64,000 nt of DNA from Azophilus sp965200465 (GTDB lineage Bacteria > Pseudomonadota > Gammaproteobacteria > Pseudomonadales > Azotimanducaceae): the NCBI GenBank assembly GCA_965200465.1, contig OZ241358.1:2790001-2854000 (forward strand). The letters run 5' to 3'. Below the pieces are notes generated by a model, which did not search any database, was not told the origin of the DNA, and saw only the letters and a program-made list of their open reading frames with translations. Both the position numbers and the translations under genes were made by a program. Below, piece by piece: positions 35,009 through 43,954 of the stretch. The first letter of the stretch is position 1. Each line of letters begins with the position of its first letter.

Positions 35009-36819
35009 AACCAGCTAACACCCTCCGGCGGGTAGTCCGAGCAGCCGAGGTCGGCGTATTCGTCCGCATCGAACAAACCCGACCTGCGGAAGATGCGCAC
35101 ATAGGTTTCGCAGCGCTCCTTGAGTTCGGGGAATTCCGGGTCCGCAATCAGTTCTGCCTTGATGGAGGCGTGGGTGACGGTTGCGTCGTCCATGCGGATG
35201 CCGCCGTCGGTGGGCGTGTCCAGCAGGATGGAGGTCTTGCCCTCCCGGCCCCAAGGCAGCCATTCCACCTCCGCCCCGTCGCGGCCTTTTCCTGGGGCGC
35301 CGCTGTAGGCGAACTGCGTCCAGTAGGACATCATGCTTGCCGACAGCCGCCGCTGGTTTTCATCGTTGGGGAAGATGTAGTGGATGCCTCCTAGGCCGTT
35401 GGAGAAGTCCCCAAAAACGAAGGGGATCTCCAAGGCGTGGCCAGCGCCCAAGGCGACGCTAAGGTCGTAGCCGAGCACGGTGGGCTCCTCGTCCCAGTCC
35501 CAGCGGTAGGCGAACACGTTGGGGTTGCCGGAGGCGACCATGCGTTGCGCCAGTTCATCGACTCCCCGGGCCTTCCACGCCCGGGCGCCGTAGCGGACTT
35601 GGCGCAGATAGGCGGCCTCGTCCTTCAGCGAATAAAACAGGCCGAAAAGGTCGTCCACATAGCGGGGATCGCGGGACATGAACAGGGTCGGCTCATCGCG
35701 GTTGGTGCCCAGAATGACCGGAACCTGATTGTGGTTCTCCGCAACCGAGAACACCTCCGCCGCCGGCGCCGCCGGCAGCACATGGCCGTCCATGAAGTTG
35801 GCGGGCAGATCGACCATGCCGAAGAGGTCGCCGTCCAAAACCGCATAAAGCTCGGCGGGGGTCTTGCCGTGCAGGTATTCCGCCAACTTGGCCGCCGGCC
35901 AACCCTCCAGCAATGCACGGGCGGCGACGGCATCGGCCGCCAGCCCATCGGCAAGCAGCAAGGCGCCGACGACCTCCGCGGCGCTGTTCGGATGGCCGCC
36001 GTCCTGTTCGTAGGCTTGGCCGTAGGCCACCGCCGCCGCGCCGTAGCCGCCGCTCTGCACGATGGCCCGATGGAACAGCCCCTTGGCTAGGGGGGAGGCC
36101 ATCATCGCCAAGGTGTCGAAGGCGCCGGCGGACTCGCCAAACACCGTCACGTTGCTTGGGTCGCCACCGAAGGCGGCGATGTTGTCCCGCGTCCACTCCA
36201 AGGCGCGGATCATGTCCAGAGTGCCATAGTTGCCGGAATCATCCGCCGGGTCTCCGGAGGCGAGAGCGGGATGGTTGAACCACCCGAACAGGCCCAAGCG
36301 GTAGTTGATGCTCACCACCACCACCTGCCCAGCCGCCGCCAAATTGGCGCCCACCACGTTGCCGCCGTGGCCGATGCTGTTGCCGCCGCCGTGAATCCAC
36401 AACATCACCGGCAGGCCGCTGGCGTTGGGCGGCGACCAAACATTGAGGTGGAGGCAGTCCTCATCGCCAACCATGCGGCCGGGTTCAGGCGCATCGCCGC
36501 CGCTGGTGAGCTGCGAATGCAGTTGCGGACAGGGCGAGCCAAAATCGAGGGCCTCGATCAGTTCCCCGGCCGGCTGCGGCGGTTCCGGCGCCTTCCAGCG
36601 GCGCTGGCCGACCGGCGGGCGGGCGAAGGGCACCCCCAACCAAGCCCGAGCGCCGCTCTCGGCGATGAAGCCCACCACATCGCCGGACTCCGTGGTCCTG
36701 CGGGTGGCGCCGTCCGCTTCCGGCGGGGGTTCGGGGACCGGCAGGCTGCTGACGTACCAATAGCCGCCGATGGCCACCACAGCGGCGATGACGATGAGTG
36801 AGACGGCGATCTTGTTCAT
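35005..36819 (-). CDS. Type B carboxylesterase/lipase
   Basis: The 604-residue protein has an N-terminal membrane anchor or signal (MNKIAVSLIVIAAVVAIGGYWYVSSLP). The alpha/beta-hydrolase core shows ARAWLGVPFARPPVGQRRW, EDCLHLNVWSP, VMLWIHGGGNSIGHGG (oxyanion hole), NVTVFGESAGAF with the nucleophilic Ser, LGTNRDEPTLF with the acid, and a His in ALGAGHALEIPFVFGDF. This is the standard triad of the carboxylesterase B family. It probably acts in the periplasm or at the membrane on ester substrates. Intact. Confidence 0.9.
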   Translation of the reverse strand: MNKIAVSLIVIAAVVAIGGYWYVSSLPVPEPPPEADGATRRTTESGDVVGFIAESGARAWLGVPFARPPVGQRRWKAPEPPQPAGELIEALDFGSPCPQLHSQLTSGGDAPEPGRMVGDEDCLHLNVWSPPNASGLPVMLWIHGGGNSIGHGGNVVGANLAAAGQVVVVSINYRLGLFGWFNHPALASGDPADDSGNYGTLDMIRALEWTRDNIAAFGGDPSNVTVFGESAGAFDTLAMMASPLAKGLFHRAIVQSGGYGAAAVAYGQAYEQDGGHPNSAAEVVGALLLADGLAADAVAARALLEGWPAAKLAEYLHGKTPAELYAVLDGDLFGMVDLPANFMDGHVLPAAPAAEVFSVAENHNQVPVILGTNRDEPTLFMSRDPRYVDDLFGLFYSLKDEAAYLRQVRYGARAWKARGVDELAQRMVASGNPNVFAYRWDWDEEPTVLGYDLSVALGAGHALEIPFVFGDFSNGLGGIHYIFPNDENQRRLSASMMSYWTQFAYSGAPGKGRDGAEVEWLPWGREGKTSILLDTPTDGGIRMDDATVTHASIKAELIADPEFPELKERCETYVRIFRRSGLFDADEYADLGCSDYPPEGVSWF

Positions 36820-36867
36820 TCTGGATGCCTCCGCAAAAGGCCATGTGCTGTGCTATCGTAGCGCCAA

Positions 36868-37167
36868 ATGCCCACAGGGGTCGAGCGCATGCCGAGCAAG
36901 CGGAGGACAAGGGCCGGATGCGGCGATGTCCAGCATCGCGGCAGCGGCGGCCCGACGCAGAAAGACTGGGACTATTGGAATGCGCTCGGCCGAGCCTGCG
37001 CCAGCCTCCCGCCCTTGGATGCGCCCGCCCCCAGGGCCCTGAGCCAAGTCCTAGCCGCCTTGACGCGCCTGCGCTCGCGCATGGGATCAACACCCTCAAG
37101 CGACGACTGGGATGGACACCTGCGCTGCATCCAAACGTTCGCCGCAGATGCACAGGCGCCGCCATGA
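36868..37167 (+). CDS. Small protein paired with a nucleotidyltransferase
   Basis: A 99-residue hypothetical protein. Its stop overlaps the next start (ATGA, 37164-37167), so it is translated together with the nucleotidyltransferase. The N-terminal 30 residues are basic and low in complexity. The C-terminal part (KDWDYWNALGRACASLPPLDAPAPRALSQVLAALTRLRSRM) is helical. No family is recognised. Small ORFs ahead of nucleotidyltransferases often form toxin-antitoxin-like pairs, so that is a guess here. A later ATG at 36889 could be the true start. Confidence 0.45.
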   Translation: MPTGVERMPSKRRTRAGCGDVQHRGSGGPTQKDWDYWNALGRACASLPPLDAPAPRALSQVLAALTRLRSRMGSTPSSDDWDGHLRCIQTFAADAQAPP

Positions 37168-37718
37168 GCATGCTGGACGACTCCGCGGTGAGGGCGCTCG
37201 GCGGCGCCCTGGACCGCTTGGGCATCCCGTGGGCGGTGGCCGGGGGAGTCGCCGCGAACGTGCATCGTCAAGAGGTCCGGCACACAGGCGACATCGACGT
37301 GCTGGTCCTGCTGGCCGAAACGCCGCTTGCGCAACTGACCCAAGCGCTCGCGCAGGACAGCTGGCGGGCTTTGCTGACCACCCAGGACGGTTGGCTGACG
37401 CGCATCGAGCACCCGAAGCATGGCGTGGCGGACATCATGGTGGCGGGCACCTCCTACCAGTGCGCAGCGCTGGAGCGAGCGCTCGCCGATGCGCAGCCGG
37501 ACGGCTCTGTGGTGCGGCTGTTGGCGGCCGAGGACGTCATCATCCACAAGCTGATCGCGGGGCGCCACAAAGATGACATCGACGTGCTCTCAATTCTGGC
37601 GGCGACCCCGGCGCTTGACGATGCCTACCTGGACGAATGGGCCGATCACTGGAACGTGGCGGAACGCTTGAGGTCCCTGCGTGAGCTGGCGGCGCAGGAG
37701 TGTGCGGGCGCTGTGTAG
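37164..37718 (+). CDS. Nucleotidyltransferase-fold protein (AbiEii/DUF6036-like)
   Basis: The 184-residue protein contains the fold's signature: IPWAVAGGVAANVHRQEVRHTGDIDVLVLL, with the DxD carboxylates at the end of strand 2. RLLAAEDVIIHKLIAGRHKDDIDVLSIL then follows, a segment typical of DUF6036/AbiEii-type proteins (the K-x-x-x-R-x-KDxxD block). Members transfer nucleotides to proteins or tRNA, often as toxins. It is coupled to the small upstream gene. The ATG at 37164 gives the natural N-terminus; the long upstream frame is spurious. Confidence 0.72.
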   Translation: MSMLDDSAVRALGGALDRLGIPWAVAGGVAANVHRQEVRHTGDIDVLVLLAETPLAQLTQALAQDSWRALLTTQDGWLTRIEHPKHGVADIMVAGTSYQCAALERALADAQPDGSVVRLLAAEDVIIHKLIAGRHKDDIDVLSILAATPALDDAYLDEWADHWNVAERLRSLRELAAQECAGAV

Positions 37719-37760
37719 CGGCTTGGTTGTTCCGCTGTCTCATTCGCCTGCACAGCTGCC

Positions 37761-39098
37761 GTGAACGACGGTTCGGAACGGTTGTCGCTATCCGAGCGGC
37801 TCGGGTACGGGGCGGCCGACTTCGGCATCAACCTGTACTTCATGTCGGCGATGACCTACCTGCTGTACTTCTACACCGACGTGTTCGGCCTGTCGGCGGC
37901 GGCGGCCGCCGGAGTGATGCTGGCGGCGCGCTTCGTGGATGCGGTGACCGACCCCATCATGGGCGCCATCGCCGAACGCACCCGCAGCCGTTGGGGCCGG
38001 CTGCGCCCCTATTTGCTGTTCGGCGCCCTGCCTTGGGCCGCCTTCGCCGTGGCGACCTTCACCGTCCCGGACTTGAGCGCTTCGGGCAAGCTGTGGTGGG
38101 CCTACGTCACCTACATCGGCTTCGGCTTGGCCTTTACGGTGCTGGCCATTCCCTACACCGCCCTGACCGCCTCCCTCACCTTGGACCATCAGGAGCGCAC
38201 CGTGCTCTCCACGTTCCGCATGGCCTGCGCCTTCGCCGGCGGCATCGCGGTGTCCGCCGGCATGCCCATGCTGGTGAGCGGGTTCGATTCCGAGGCGGCC
38301 GGCTACCAAGGGGCGATGACGTTGTTCGCACTGGTCGCCACCGCCACCTTTCTGGTGACGTTCCGCCGCACGGAAGAGCGGGTGCAGCCGCCGCCCAAGC
38401 AACGGCTGTCCCTGGCGGACAGCTTCAAGGCGGCGTTCGCCAACCCGCCGCTCATCATCGTGATGACGGTGTTCACCAGCGGCATGCTGGCCTTGACGGT
38501 GCGCCAAACGGCGGCCGCCTACTATTTTGAATACAACCTGGGCCGTCCGGATCTGCTCCCCGTTTGGTTCGGCGTCACCATGCCGGTGATGTTCATCGGC
38601 TTGGCCGTCACGCCGACGTTGGCGGCCCGCTACGGCAAGGCCGGGGGGGCCTTGCTCGGCGCGGTGATCACCCTGGCCGCCTGCCTGGGCCTGTATTTCA
38701 CCCCTTACGACAACATTCCCGCCATCTTCGCCTGGGGGATGCTGATCTCCCTAGGCGGCACGCCCATCGCCGTGCTGGGCTGGGCCATGCTGCCGGACAC
38801 CGTGGAGTTCGCCCAATGGCGGCACGGCGTACGCGCCGACGGCACCATCTTCGCCGTGTCCAGCTTCTTCCACAAGTTGGCGAAAACCTTGGGCGGCGCC
38901 GGGGTGGCGGCCGGCCTCGCCTGGGCCGGCTACATAGCCAACGCGGAGCAGTCGGCGACCTCTCTAGCGGCCATCCACAACATGATGACCCTGGCGCCGG
39001 CGGCCATCATGCTGATCATCATCCTCGCCGCCCGGCTCCATCCATTGGACCAGGCCGCGCACGCCAAGGTGGTGCGGGAGATGCAAGGGCGGCCATAG
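37761..39098 (+). CDS. GPH-family (MelB-like) sodium/proton:sugar symporter
   Basis: The 445-residue protein from GTG at 37761 starts LSLSERLGYGAADFGINLYFMSAMTYLLYFYTDVFGL, a hallmark of glycoside-pentoside-hexuronide transporters. The conserved cation-site region ARFVDAVTDPIMGAIAERTRSRWGRLRPYLLFGALPW follows. About 12 membrane segments are visible. GMLISLGGTPIAVLGWAMLPDTVEFAQWRHGVRADGTIFAVSSFFHKLAKTLGG is the typical second-half motif. It should import a glycoside or uronate with Na+ or H+. It stands alone. Confidence 0.85.
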   Translation: MNDGSERLSLSERLGYGAADFGINLYFMSAMTYLLYFYTDVFGLSAAAAAGVMLAARFVDAVTDPIMGAIAERTRSRWGRLRPYLLFGALPWAAFAVATFTVPDLSASGKLWWAYVTYIGFGLAFTVLAIPYTALTASLTLDHQERTVLSTFRMACAFAGGIAVSAGMPMLVSGFDSEAAGYQGAMTLFALVATATFLVTFRRTEERVQPPPKQRLSLADSFKAAFANPPLIIVMTVFTSGMLALTVRQTAAAYYFEYNLGRPDLLPVWFGVTMPVMFIGLAVTPTLAARYGKAGGALLGAVITLAACLGLYFTPYDNIPAIFAWGMLISLGGTPIAVLGWAMLPDTVEFAQWRHGVRADGTIFAVSSFFHKLAKTLGGAGVAAGLAWAGYIANAEQSATSLAAIHNMMTLAPAAIMLIIILAARLHPLDQAAHAKVVREMQGRP

Positions 39099-39201
39099 CG
39101 GTCGGCGCCGCCCTGCGAACGCTCCAAAAGCGGCAAGCGCGGCAATTTAGCAGAACCGCCGCCGCCCATTCTTGTTTTTGCCGTTAAACTAGCTCCGCCG
39201 C

Positions 39202-39293
39202 GGAGAGGTGCCGGAGCTTGGCCGAACGGGCTTGACTCGAAATCAAGAGACCTCGCAAGAGGTCCGTGGGTTCGAATCCCACCCTCTCCGCCA
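39202..39293 (+). tRNA. tRNA-Ser(CGA)
   Basis: A 92-base class II tRNA. Acceptor stem GGAGAGG pairs with CCTCTCC (39283-39289), with discriminator G and encoded CCA (39291-39293). The anticodon arm TTGA-CTCGAAA-TCAA gives anticodon CGA (39238-39240), which reads UCG serine codons. A long variable arm (ACCTC-GCAA-GAGGT) and a T-arm GTGGG-TTCGAAT-CCCAC complete it. The DNA directly 3' carries a nucleotidyltransferase remnant, as is common at tRNA integration sites. Confidence 0.95.
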
Positions 39294-39300
39294 ATTAGGG

Positions 39301-39425
39301 TTCCCGAAAAAGCGATGGCGTTGTCGGCCACGAACTTGCGCAGCCGCCCGCGCCATCCCTTGGGCAGCGCTGACAACGTGGGCGACACTGCCTCAGCACA
39401 ATAGCCGAAGGTTTCGTGAAAGTGC
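39301..39425 (-). pseudogene. Remnant of a DUF6036-like nucleotidyltransferase
   Basis: On the minus strand the frame reads FHETFGYCAEAVSPTLSALPKGWRGRLRKFV, which resembles the middle of DUF6036 nucleotidyltransferases (FHxTFGYxADGVxPxTAxLPxGWRxRL). Neither end is present. It abuts the 3' end of tRNA-Ser and overlaps the upstream extension of the next gene. Confidence 0.45.
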
Positions 39426-39475
39426 GGCGCCTTATTCAGGATTTTCTTCGAACGCCGGCAACCACCGAAGGCGCA

Positions 39476-41134
39476 ATGCCTTGGCGCAAGGCGGCGATGC
39501 GCATTGCCGCCACATTGCTCCTGCTGTGCGGCTGGCTGGCGCTTGCCCACTGGCTTCGCGCCTTGTCCGGCGAACAGGCGGTCGCGGATGACCTGCTGGG
39601 CAGGGTTTCTTGGATCTACCTGAAGCATTGGCCCAACATCACTTGGTTGGGCGCCTTCTGGTGCTTGGCCTTTTGGGGCCTGGGACCCCTGTGGCGGGCG
39701 ATGCAGTCGCCTCGGTTCAGCGACAGAGTGGTGGGCGCCGCCACGCCCGGCGCTTTGGGCGCAATCCGGGCCCTGACTTGCGGGATCTTGCTGCTCATGG
39801 TGCTGCGGGAAGATTTGGCGAGCACCGCCCTGCTGCCGCGCTCGATGATCAACCCGCTGGGGTTCATGGAGCTGCTGCATTTGCTGCCGATCCGATTTGC
39901 TGCGTTCCTAGCCAATGAAACGGCGCTCTGGGCGTTTCAACGCTTGACGGAAGTGTTGTTGGCCTTGGGCGTTCTTGGCTTGGGGACGCGGGCGGTGCTT
40001 CCCGCGGCGGCGATTTGCTATTTCGTGCTGGGAGGCATTTTTCGCGGGTACTCGTTCATGTACCACGGCGGCCTTTTTCCGCTCTATGTGCTGGCCGTGC
40101 TGACCTGTACGCGGTGCGGCCAGGGCTGGGCCTTGGACCGGGTTTGGCGGAAGGCGCGCGGCAAGCCCGTGCCTCCGGCGCAGCTATCCACCGCCTATTT
40201 CGGCTGGGCGCGATATGCGGTTTGGGCAGCCATCGCCCTCCCCTACATGGCGGCCTCCGGCAGCAAGCTGCTGCAAATGGGCTTCGACTGGGCCGCCGCC
40301 GACAACATGCGCTGGGTGATGCTGCGTCCAACGCTGGAATTGGTTGCGGCGGGACATGATTTCGATGCGGCGCTCTGGATGGTCTCCGCACCAGATGCGC
40401 TGCTTGTGCTGCTGGCGGTTTTCGTGCTTGCCCTGCAACTTTCCTTTGGGCTCGTGCTGGTGTCCAGGCGCGCCCGATTGATCTTGCCGGCGGCCACCAT
40501 CGGCTTCCATCTGGGCGTCCTGGTGTTGATGAACATCTTGTTCATCGACCTGATTCTGCTGCACTTGATGTTTTACGACTGGGGTTCGCCGAGACGATGG
40601 CTGGCGGGGCGGCGCGGCGCCGCCGAGAAGCCCAAGGGCAAGGTCGCCTCAATTCCAGATGCAGCCCCTGACCGCCCAGTGGGGACGCACCGCCGAGGCG
40701 CATTGGCCGCGTTGGCGATCATGCTGTTTCTGGCATCCTGGTGGGCGACGCAGATCAATTTGTACCCGCTTACGCCGGTGGCCATGTTCACCGCCCAAAG
40801 AGGCGAGGCGCTCGATGCCGGCCTGGTGTCGCACCTGCGGGCGATTGCCCACTACGAGGATGGCAGCAGTGGCCGGGCGCCCTTCGAGCGCTGGATCAAA
40901 GCGATGCGGGCCGGCCGCTGGCGGCCCGCTGTCGATGGCATCTTTCGGGACGCCGAAGGCTTAGCAAAGGGGAAGCAATTTCTGGACGCAATGATCCGGG
41001 TCGCCAATGCCAATGCCAATGAGCCGCGCCTGAGCAGCCTGGAGTTGCAGCTTTGGCAATGGAAGTTCAGAGAAGACCCGCACAACCCCCAACAAGGCGT
41101 TCTAACGGACAGGTACATTCATCTTGCAAACTGA
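39476..41134 (+). CDS. HTTM-like integral membrane protein
   Basis: The protein has 552 residues from the ATG at 39476, which follows GAAGG; the open frame goes on to a GTG at 39416. Many hydrophobic segments appear from MRIAATLLLLCGWLALAHWL onward. The arrangement resembles HTTM (horizontally transferred transmembrane, gamma-carboxylase-like) proteins: RGYSFMYHGGLFPLYVLAVLT, and later FHLGVLVLMNILFIDLILLHLMFYDW. The C-terminal 110 residues are soluble and probably periplasmic. HTTM proteins are often found next to DCC-family redox proteins, and one follows here. Enzymatic function unproven. Confidence 0.65.
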   Translation: MPWRKAAMRIAATLLLLCGWLALAHWLRALSGEQAVADDLLGRVSWIYLKHWPNITWLGAFWCLAFWGLGPLWRAMQSPRFSDRVVGAATPGALGAIRALTCGILLLMVLREDLASTALLPRSMINPLGFMELLHLLPIRFAAFLANETALWAFQRLTEVLLALGVLGLGTRAVLPAAAICYFVLGGIFRGYSFMYHGGLFPLYVLAVLTCTRCGQGWALDRVWRKARGKPVPPAQLSTAYFGWARYAVWAAIALPYMAASGSKLLQMGFDWAAADNMRWVMLRPTLELVAAGHDFDAALWMVSAPDALLVLLAVFVLALQLSFGLVLVSRRARLILPAATIGFHLGVLVLMNILFIDLILLHLMFYDWGSPRRWLAGRRGAAEKPKGKVASIPDAAPDRPVGTHRRGALAALAIMLFLASWWATQINLYPLTPVAMFTAQRGEALDAGLVSHLRAIAHYEDGSSGRAPFERWIKAMRAGRWRPAVDGIFRDAEGLAKGKQFLDAMIRVANANANEPRLSSLELQLWQWKFREDPHNPQQGVLTDRYIHLAN

Positions 41135-41615
41135 AAAGAGCCTTCAGCCGGGGAGCGCGAGGGGGAACCCCTCGCATGAAAAGAGCCTTCAGCCGGGGAG
41201 CGCGAGGGGGAACCCCTCGCAAAAAGCCTGGTTGATCTACGATGGCGAGTGCCCGCTTTGCCGACGCTACGCTTTGCACCTGGATGTGCAGCGGACGCTG
41301 GGGGAACTGGTGTTGGTGAATGCGAGAGAGGGCGGGCCGCTGGTGGAGGAGGCCAGAGCGCTGCCATGCGATCTGAACGAAGGCATGGTCTTGAAGATGC
41401 GCGGGCGCTTCTTCTGCGGCGCTGAAGCGCTTCACGCATTGGCGCTCCTTGCGGACAGCCGCAAGCCGTTTGGCACCCTCAACCGCCTGCTGTTCCGTTC
41501 CCGCACCGCCTCCCGCCTTGCCTACCCCGTCCTGAAGCTGGGGCGACGGGCGCTGCTGAAGATCAAGGGGGCGCCAATGATCGACTCCGCCGCCAAGGGT
41601 CACCGCACTCCGTAG
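41124..41615 (+). CDS. DCC-family thiol-disulfide oxidoreductase-like protein
   Basis: The frame is open from TTG at 41124 (163 residues); an inner TTG at 41232 gives about 127. The DCC signature is WLIYDGECPLCRRYALHLDV, with the D-x-x-C-x-x-C pair. The C-terminal part GRFFCGAEALHALALLADSRKPFGTLNRLL matches the family's F-x-G-x-x-A-x-x-x-L region. The N-terminal 33 residues come from the 45-bp tandem repeat and are probably not part of the fold. It sits after the HTTM gene, the usual partnership. Likely redox activity, target unknown. Confidence 0.72.
   Translation: MQTEKSLQPGSARGNPSHEKSLQPGSARGNPSQKAWLIYDGECPLCRRYALHLDVQRTLGELVLVNAREGGPLVEEARALPCDLNEGMVLKMRGRFFCGAEALHALALLADSRKPFGTLNRLLFRSRTASRLAYPVLKLGRRALLKIKGAPMIDSAAKGHRTP
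41132..41221 (+). repeat. Two tandem copies of a 45-bp unit
   Basis: Units 41132-41176 and 41177-41221 are essentially identical. Each contains the hairpin-forming sequence GCGAGGGG-GAA-CCCCTCGC. The first unit begins with the stop codon of the HTTM gene. In the DCC frame each unit encodes the 15 residues EKSLQPGSARGNPSH/Q. The hairpins might also attenuate transcription between the two genes. Confidence 0.85.
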
Positions 41616-41631
41616 CGCATCGGCAGCGCAG

Positions 41632-43863
41632 ATGCAGGCATTCCACCGAATAGGGCGCCGTGGGCAGTTTCCTCCCCTGGCGGTCATCGGCTGCGGCGGC
41701 GTCGCCAGCGACCGCCATCTGCCGGCCTTGGCTCGGCTTGGCTGGCGACCGGAACTGCTGATCGACCCCCAAGCGGAGCGCGCCTTGGCGCTGGCCCGGC
41801 GCTGGAACGTCCGTCGCGTGGCCGAAGACGTCGCCGAACTCCGCCCGGGCGAAATCGAGGCGGCGCTGGTGGCCACCAATCCAACGTCCCACGCATCCGT
41901 CAGCCTGCCTTTGCTGGAGAACGGCGTTCACCTGTTCGTCGAAAAGCCCCTGGCCTCATCGTGGCGGGATTGCCAAGCCATGCTGAAAGCGGCGGCGGTG
42001 CATTCGGTTTGCCTTGCCGTCGGCCACATGCGCCGCTTCCTGTTCGTCAATCGCTGGGTCAAGGCGCTGCTCGACCGCGGCGCACTGGGCGAGATCACCG
42101 GCTTCGACGTCCGCGAGGGAACCAACTGCCACCTGCCAACCGGCGGGCGCTTGGCGGCCGTCCGGATGGCGGCCGGGACCGGTCTACACTCGCCGGCGCT
42201 ATGGAATCGAGAATCGGCGGGCGGCGGCGTGTTGCTGGACACCGGCGCCCACAGCCTCGACACTCTCCTCTGGTGGCTTGGCGAGGCGCACGTGCTTGGC
42301 TGCCGCGACGATGCGCTGGGCGGCGTGGAAGGCGACGCGCTGGTCGAAATCGCGCTGCCCAACGGCGCGACGGGCATGGTGGAACTGAGCCGCACCCGCA
42401 CCCTGCGCAACACGGCGATCGTCACCGGCCGCCGCGGCGCAATCGAGGTGTCGCTGCATCGCAACGCCATCATTTCCGCGCACCCCGAAGACTTGGCCGA
42501 TTTCAAGCTGGAAGGACGCCCAGGCGCCAGGATGCCCAACGAACGCCTGCACGAGGACATGTTCAAACGGGAACTGCAAGACTGGCTGGGCGCCATCCGC
42601 ACCGCCGGCAAACCCTTCGTCACCGGCGCTTCAGCCGCTGCCTCCATTCAAGCCATAGACCATGCCTATCGCCACCGCCGGCCATTGCATCGACCCTGGG
42701 CCGCCCATGGCCGAGGGGCAAGCGGCGGACATCTGCAAGGCAGGCGGGTGCTGGTCACTGGGGCGAGCGGCTTCATCGGCGGTCAACTTGTTGAAAAACT
42801 CGCCCTTGAGGAAGGGGCGAAGGTTAGGGCCGCCATCCGCAACTTCCGGCATGCCGCCAGGGTGGCGCGCTTTGCGGCCGATACGGTCGAACTGCGCCGC
42901 TTCGACATGGCCGCCGGCCGGAACGGCGCCATGGATGGAATCCACCGCTTGGTTGACGGCTGCGACGTCCTGTTCCATCTGGCGCGGGACATCCATTCGC
43001 CCCAAGCCAACGAAGCAGGCATCAGGGCGCTTGCCGAGGCCTGCGGTCGCGCCGGGGCGCGGTTGGTCTATGTCAGCTCCCTGTCCGTTTACGAGCCGTT
43101 GCCGGATGCCCCGTTGACGGAAGCAAGCCCGATGGGACAACAGCCCGACAACGACAAGTTCAGGGCGCAACTTGAACTCATGCGCCTGATTCGGGAGGGC
43201 GTCGTCGAGGCGACGATCATGCAACCGACCATCGTATATGGTCCCTTCAGCGGATACTGGACCGACCGTCCGGCCGATATGCTCATGGACGGCGCAGTGA
43301 TCCTGCCGGCCCCTGGCGACGGGATATGCAACGCCCTCTATGTGGACGATTTGGTCCAGGCGCTCATCCTGGCCGCGGGGCGCGACGAGGCACTGGGCGA
43401 GCGCTTCCTCATCTCCGGCCCCGAACACCCGACCTGGCTCGATTTCCATCGCGCTTATGAGCAGGCGCTCGGTCGGGACGGCGCCATCCGCCTGATGGCC
43501 CGCGACGAGATGGCCCGCCGGAATCGGAGAGCGAACGGCTTGCTGCCTTTCCCCGCGGCCCAGCGTCTGCTTGGCCGCCGCCCGCTGCGTCGGGCGCTTC
43601 GCTTCGCCAGCCACCGATGGCTGAGCGAGCGCGGCCAAGCGGCGCTCCGGCGATTCCGCGAACAGGGGCGCTGGGCCGCTGCTCGGAACGCCGCCGAACC
43701 CCGGGAATTTCTGCCTTCGGCAAGGCTTGTCGAGCTGTACGCGGCCAAGTGTCCCGTCCAGATCGACAAGGCGCGCCGCCTTCTTGGCTACGAACCCGAA
43801 TTCGGCTTGGAGCGCGGCATGGAGCGCACCGTGCGCTATCTTAAGTGGCGGGCGGCAAGCTGA
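41632..43863 (+). CDS. Fusion of a Gfo/Idh/MocA oxidoreductase and an extended SDR (epimerase)
   Basis: A 743-residue two-enzyme protein. Residues 15-350 are Gfo/Idh/MocA: PPLAVIGCGGVASDRHLPAL (NAD(P)-binding), HLFVEKPLASS with the conserved EKP Lys, and GGGVLLDTGAHSLD with the His of the active site. Residues 370-743 are an NAD-dependent epimerase: RVLVTGASGFIGGQLVEKL, LVYVSSLSVYEPLP (Ser of the triad). Where YxxxK is expected the sequence is QQPDNDKFRAQL, so the catalytic Tyr seems missing. Both domains normally act on sugar nucleotides, which fits the neighbouring glycan genes. No frameshift separates the halves. Confidence 0.8.
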   Translation: MQAFHRIGRRGQFPPLAVIGCGGVASDRHLPALARLGWRPELLIDPQAERALALARRWNVRRVAEDVAELRPGEIEAALVATNPTSHASVSLPLLENGVHLFVEKPLASSWRDCQAMLKAAAVHSVCLAVGHMRRFLFVNRWVKALLDRGALGEITGFDVREGTNCHLPTGGRLAAVRMAAGTGLHSPALWNRESAGGGVLLDTGAHSLDTLLWWLGEAHVLGCRDDALGGVEGDALVEIALPNGATGMVELSRTRTLRNTAIVTGRRGAIEVSLHRNAIISAHPEDLADFKLEGRPGARMPNERLHEDMFKRELQDWLGAIRTAGKPFVTGASAAASIQAIDHAYRHRRPLHRPWAAHGRGASGGHLQGRRVLVTGASGFIGGQLVEKLALEEGAKVRAAIRNFRHAARVARFAADTVELRRFDMAAGRNGAMDGIHRLVDGCDVLFHLARDIHSPQANEAGIRALAEACGRAGARLVYVSSLSVYEPLPDAPLTEASPMGQQPDNDKFRAQLELMRLIREGVVEATIMQPTIVYGPFSGYWTDRPADMLMDGAVILPAPGDGICNALYVDDLVQALILAAGRDEALGERFLISGPEHPTWLDFHRAYEQALGRDGAIRLMARDEMARRNRRANGLLPFPAAQRLLGRRPLRRALRFASHRWLSERGQAALRRFREQGRWAAARNAAEPREFLPSARLVELYAAKCPVQIDKARRLLGYEPEFGLERGMERTVRYLKWRAAS

Positions 43864-43954
43864 AACCCGCGCCGCGCCGCACTGTCGAAAAGGCGAATTG
43901 CCGAGGCGACGTCTGCTGCGGGCATGGACAGCTGCGATGCAACCCGCCCGGACG

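Noticed and set aside
38930..39880. A 316-residue minus-strand frame spanning the tRNA gene
   Set aside because: It reads through tRNA-Ser and the ends of two genes. Only the small DUF6036-like stretch at 39301-39425 has any support.
41132..41221. CRISPR array
   Set aside because: Only two directly adjacent units without spacers, and no cas genes in the window.
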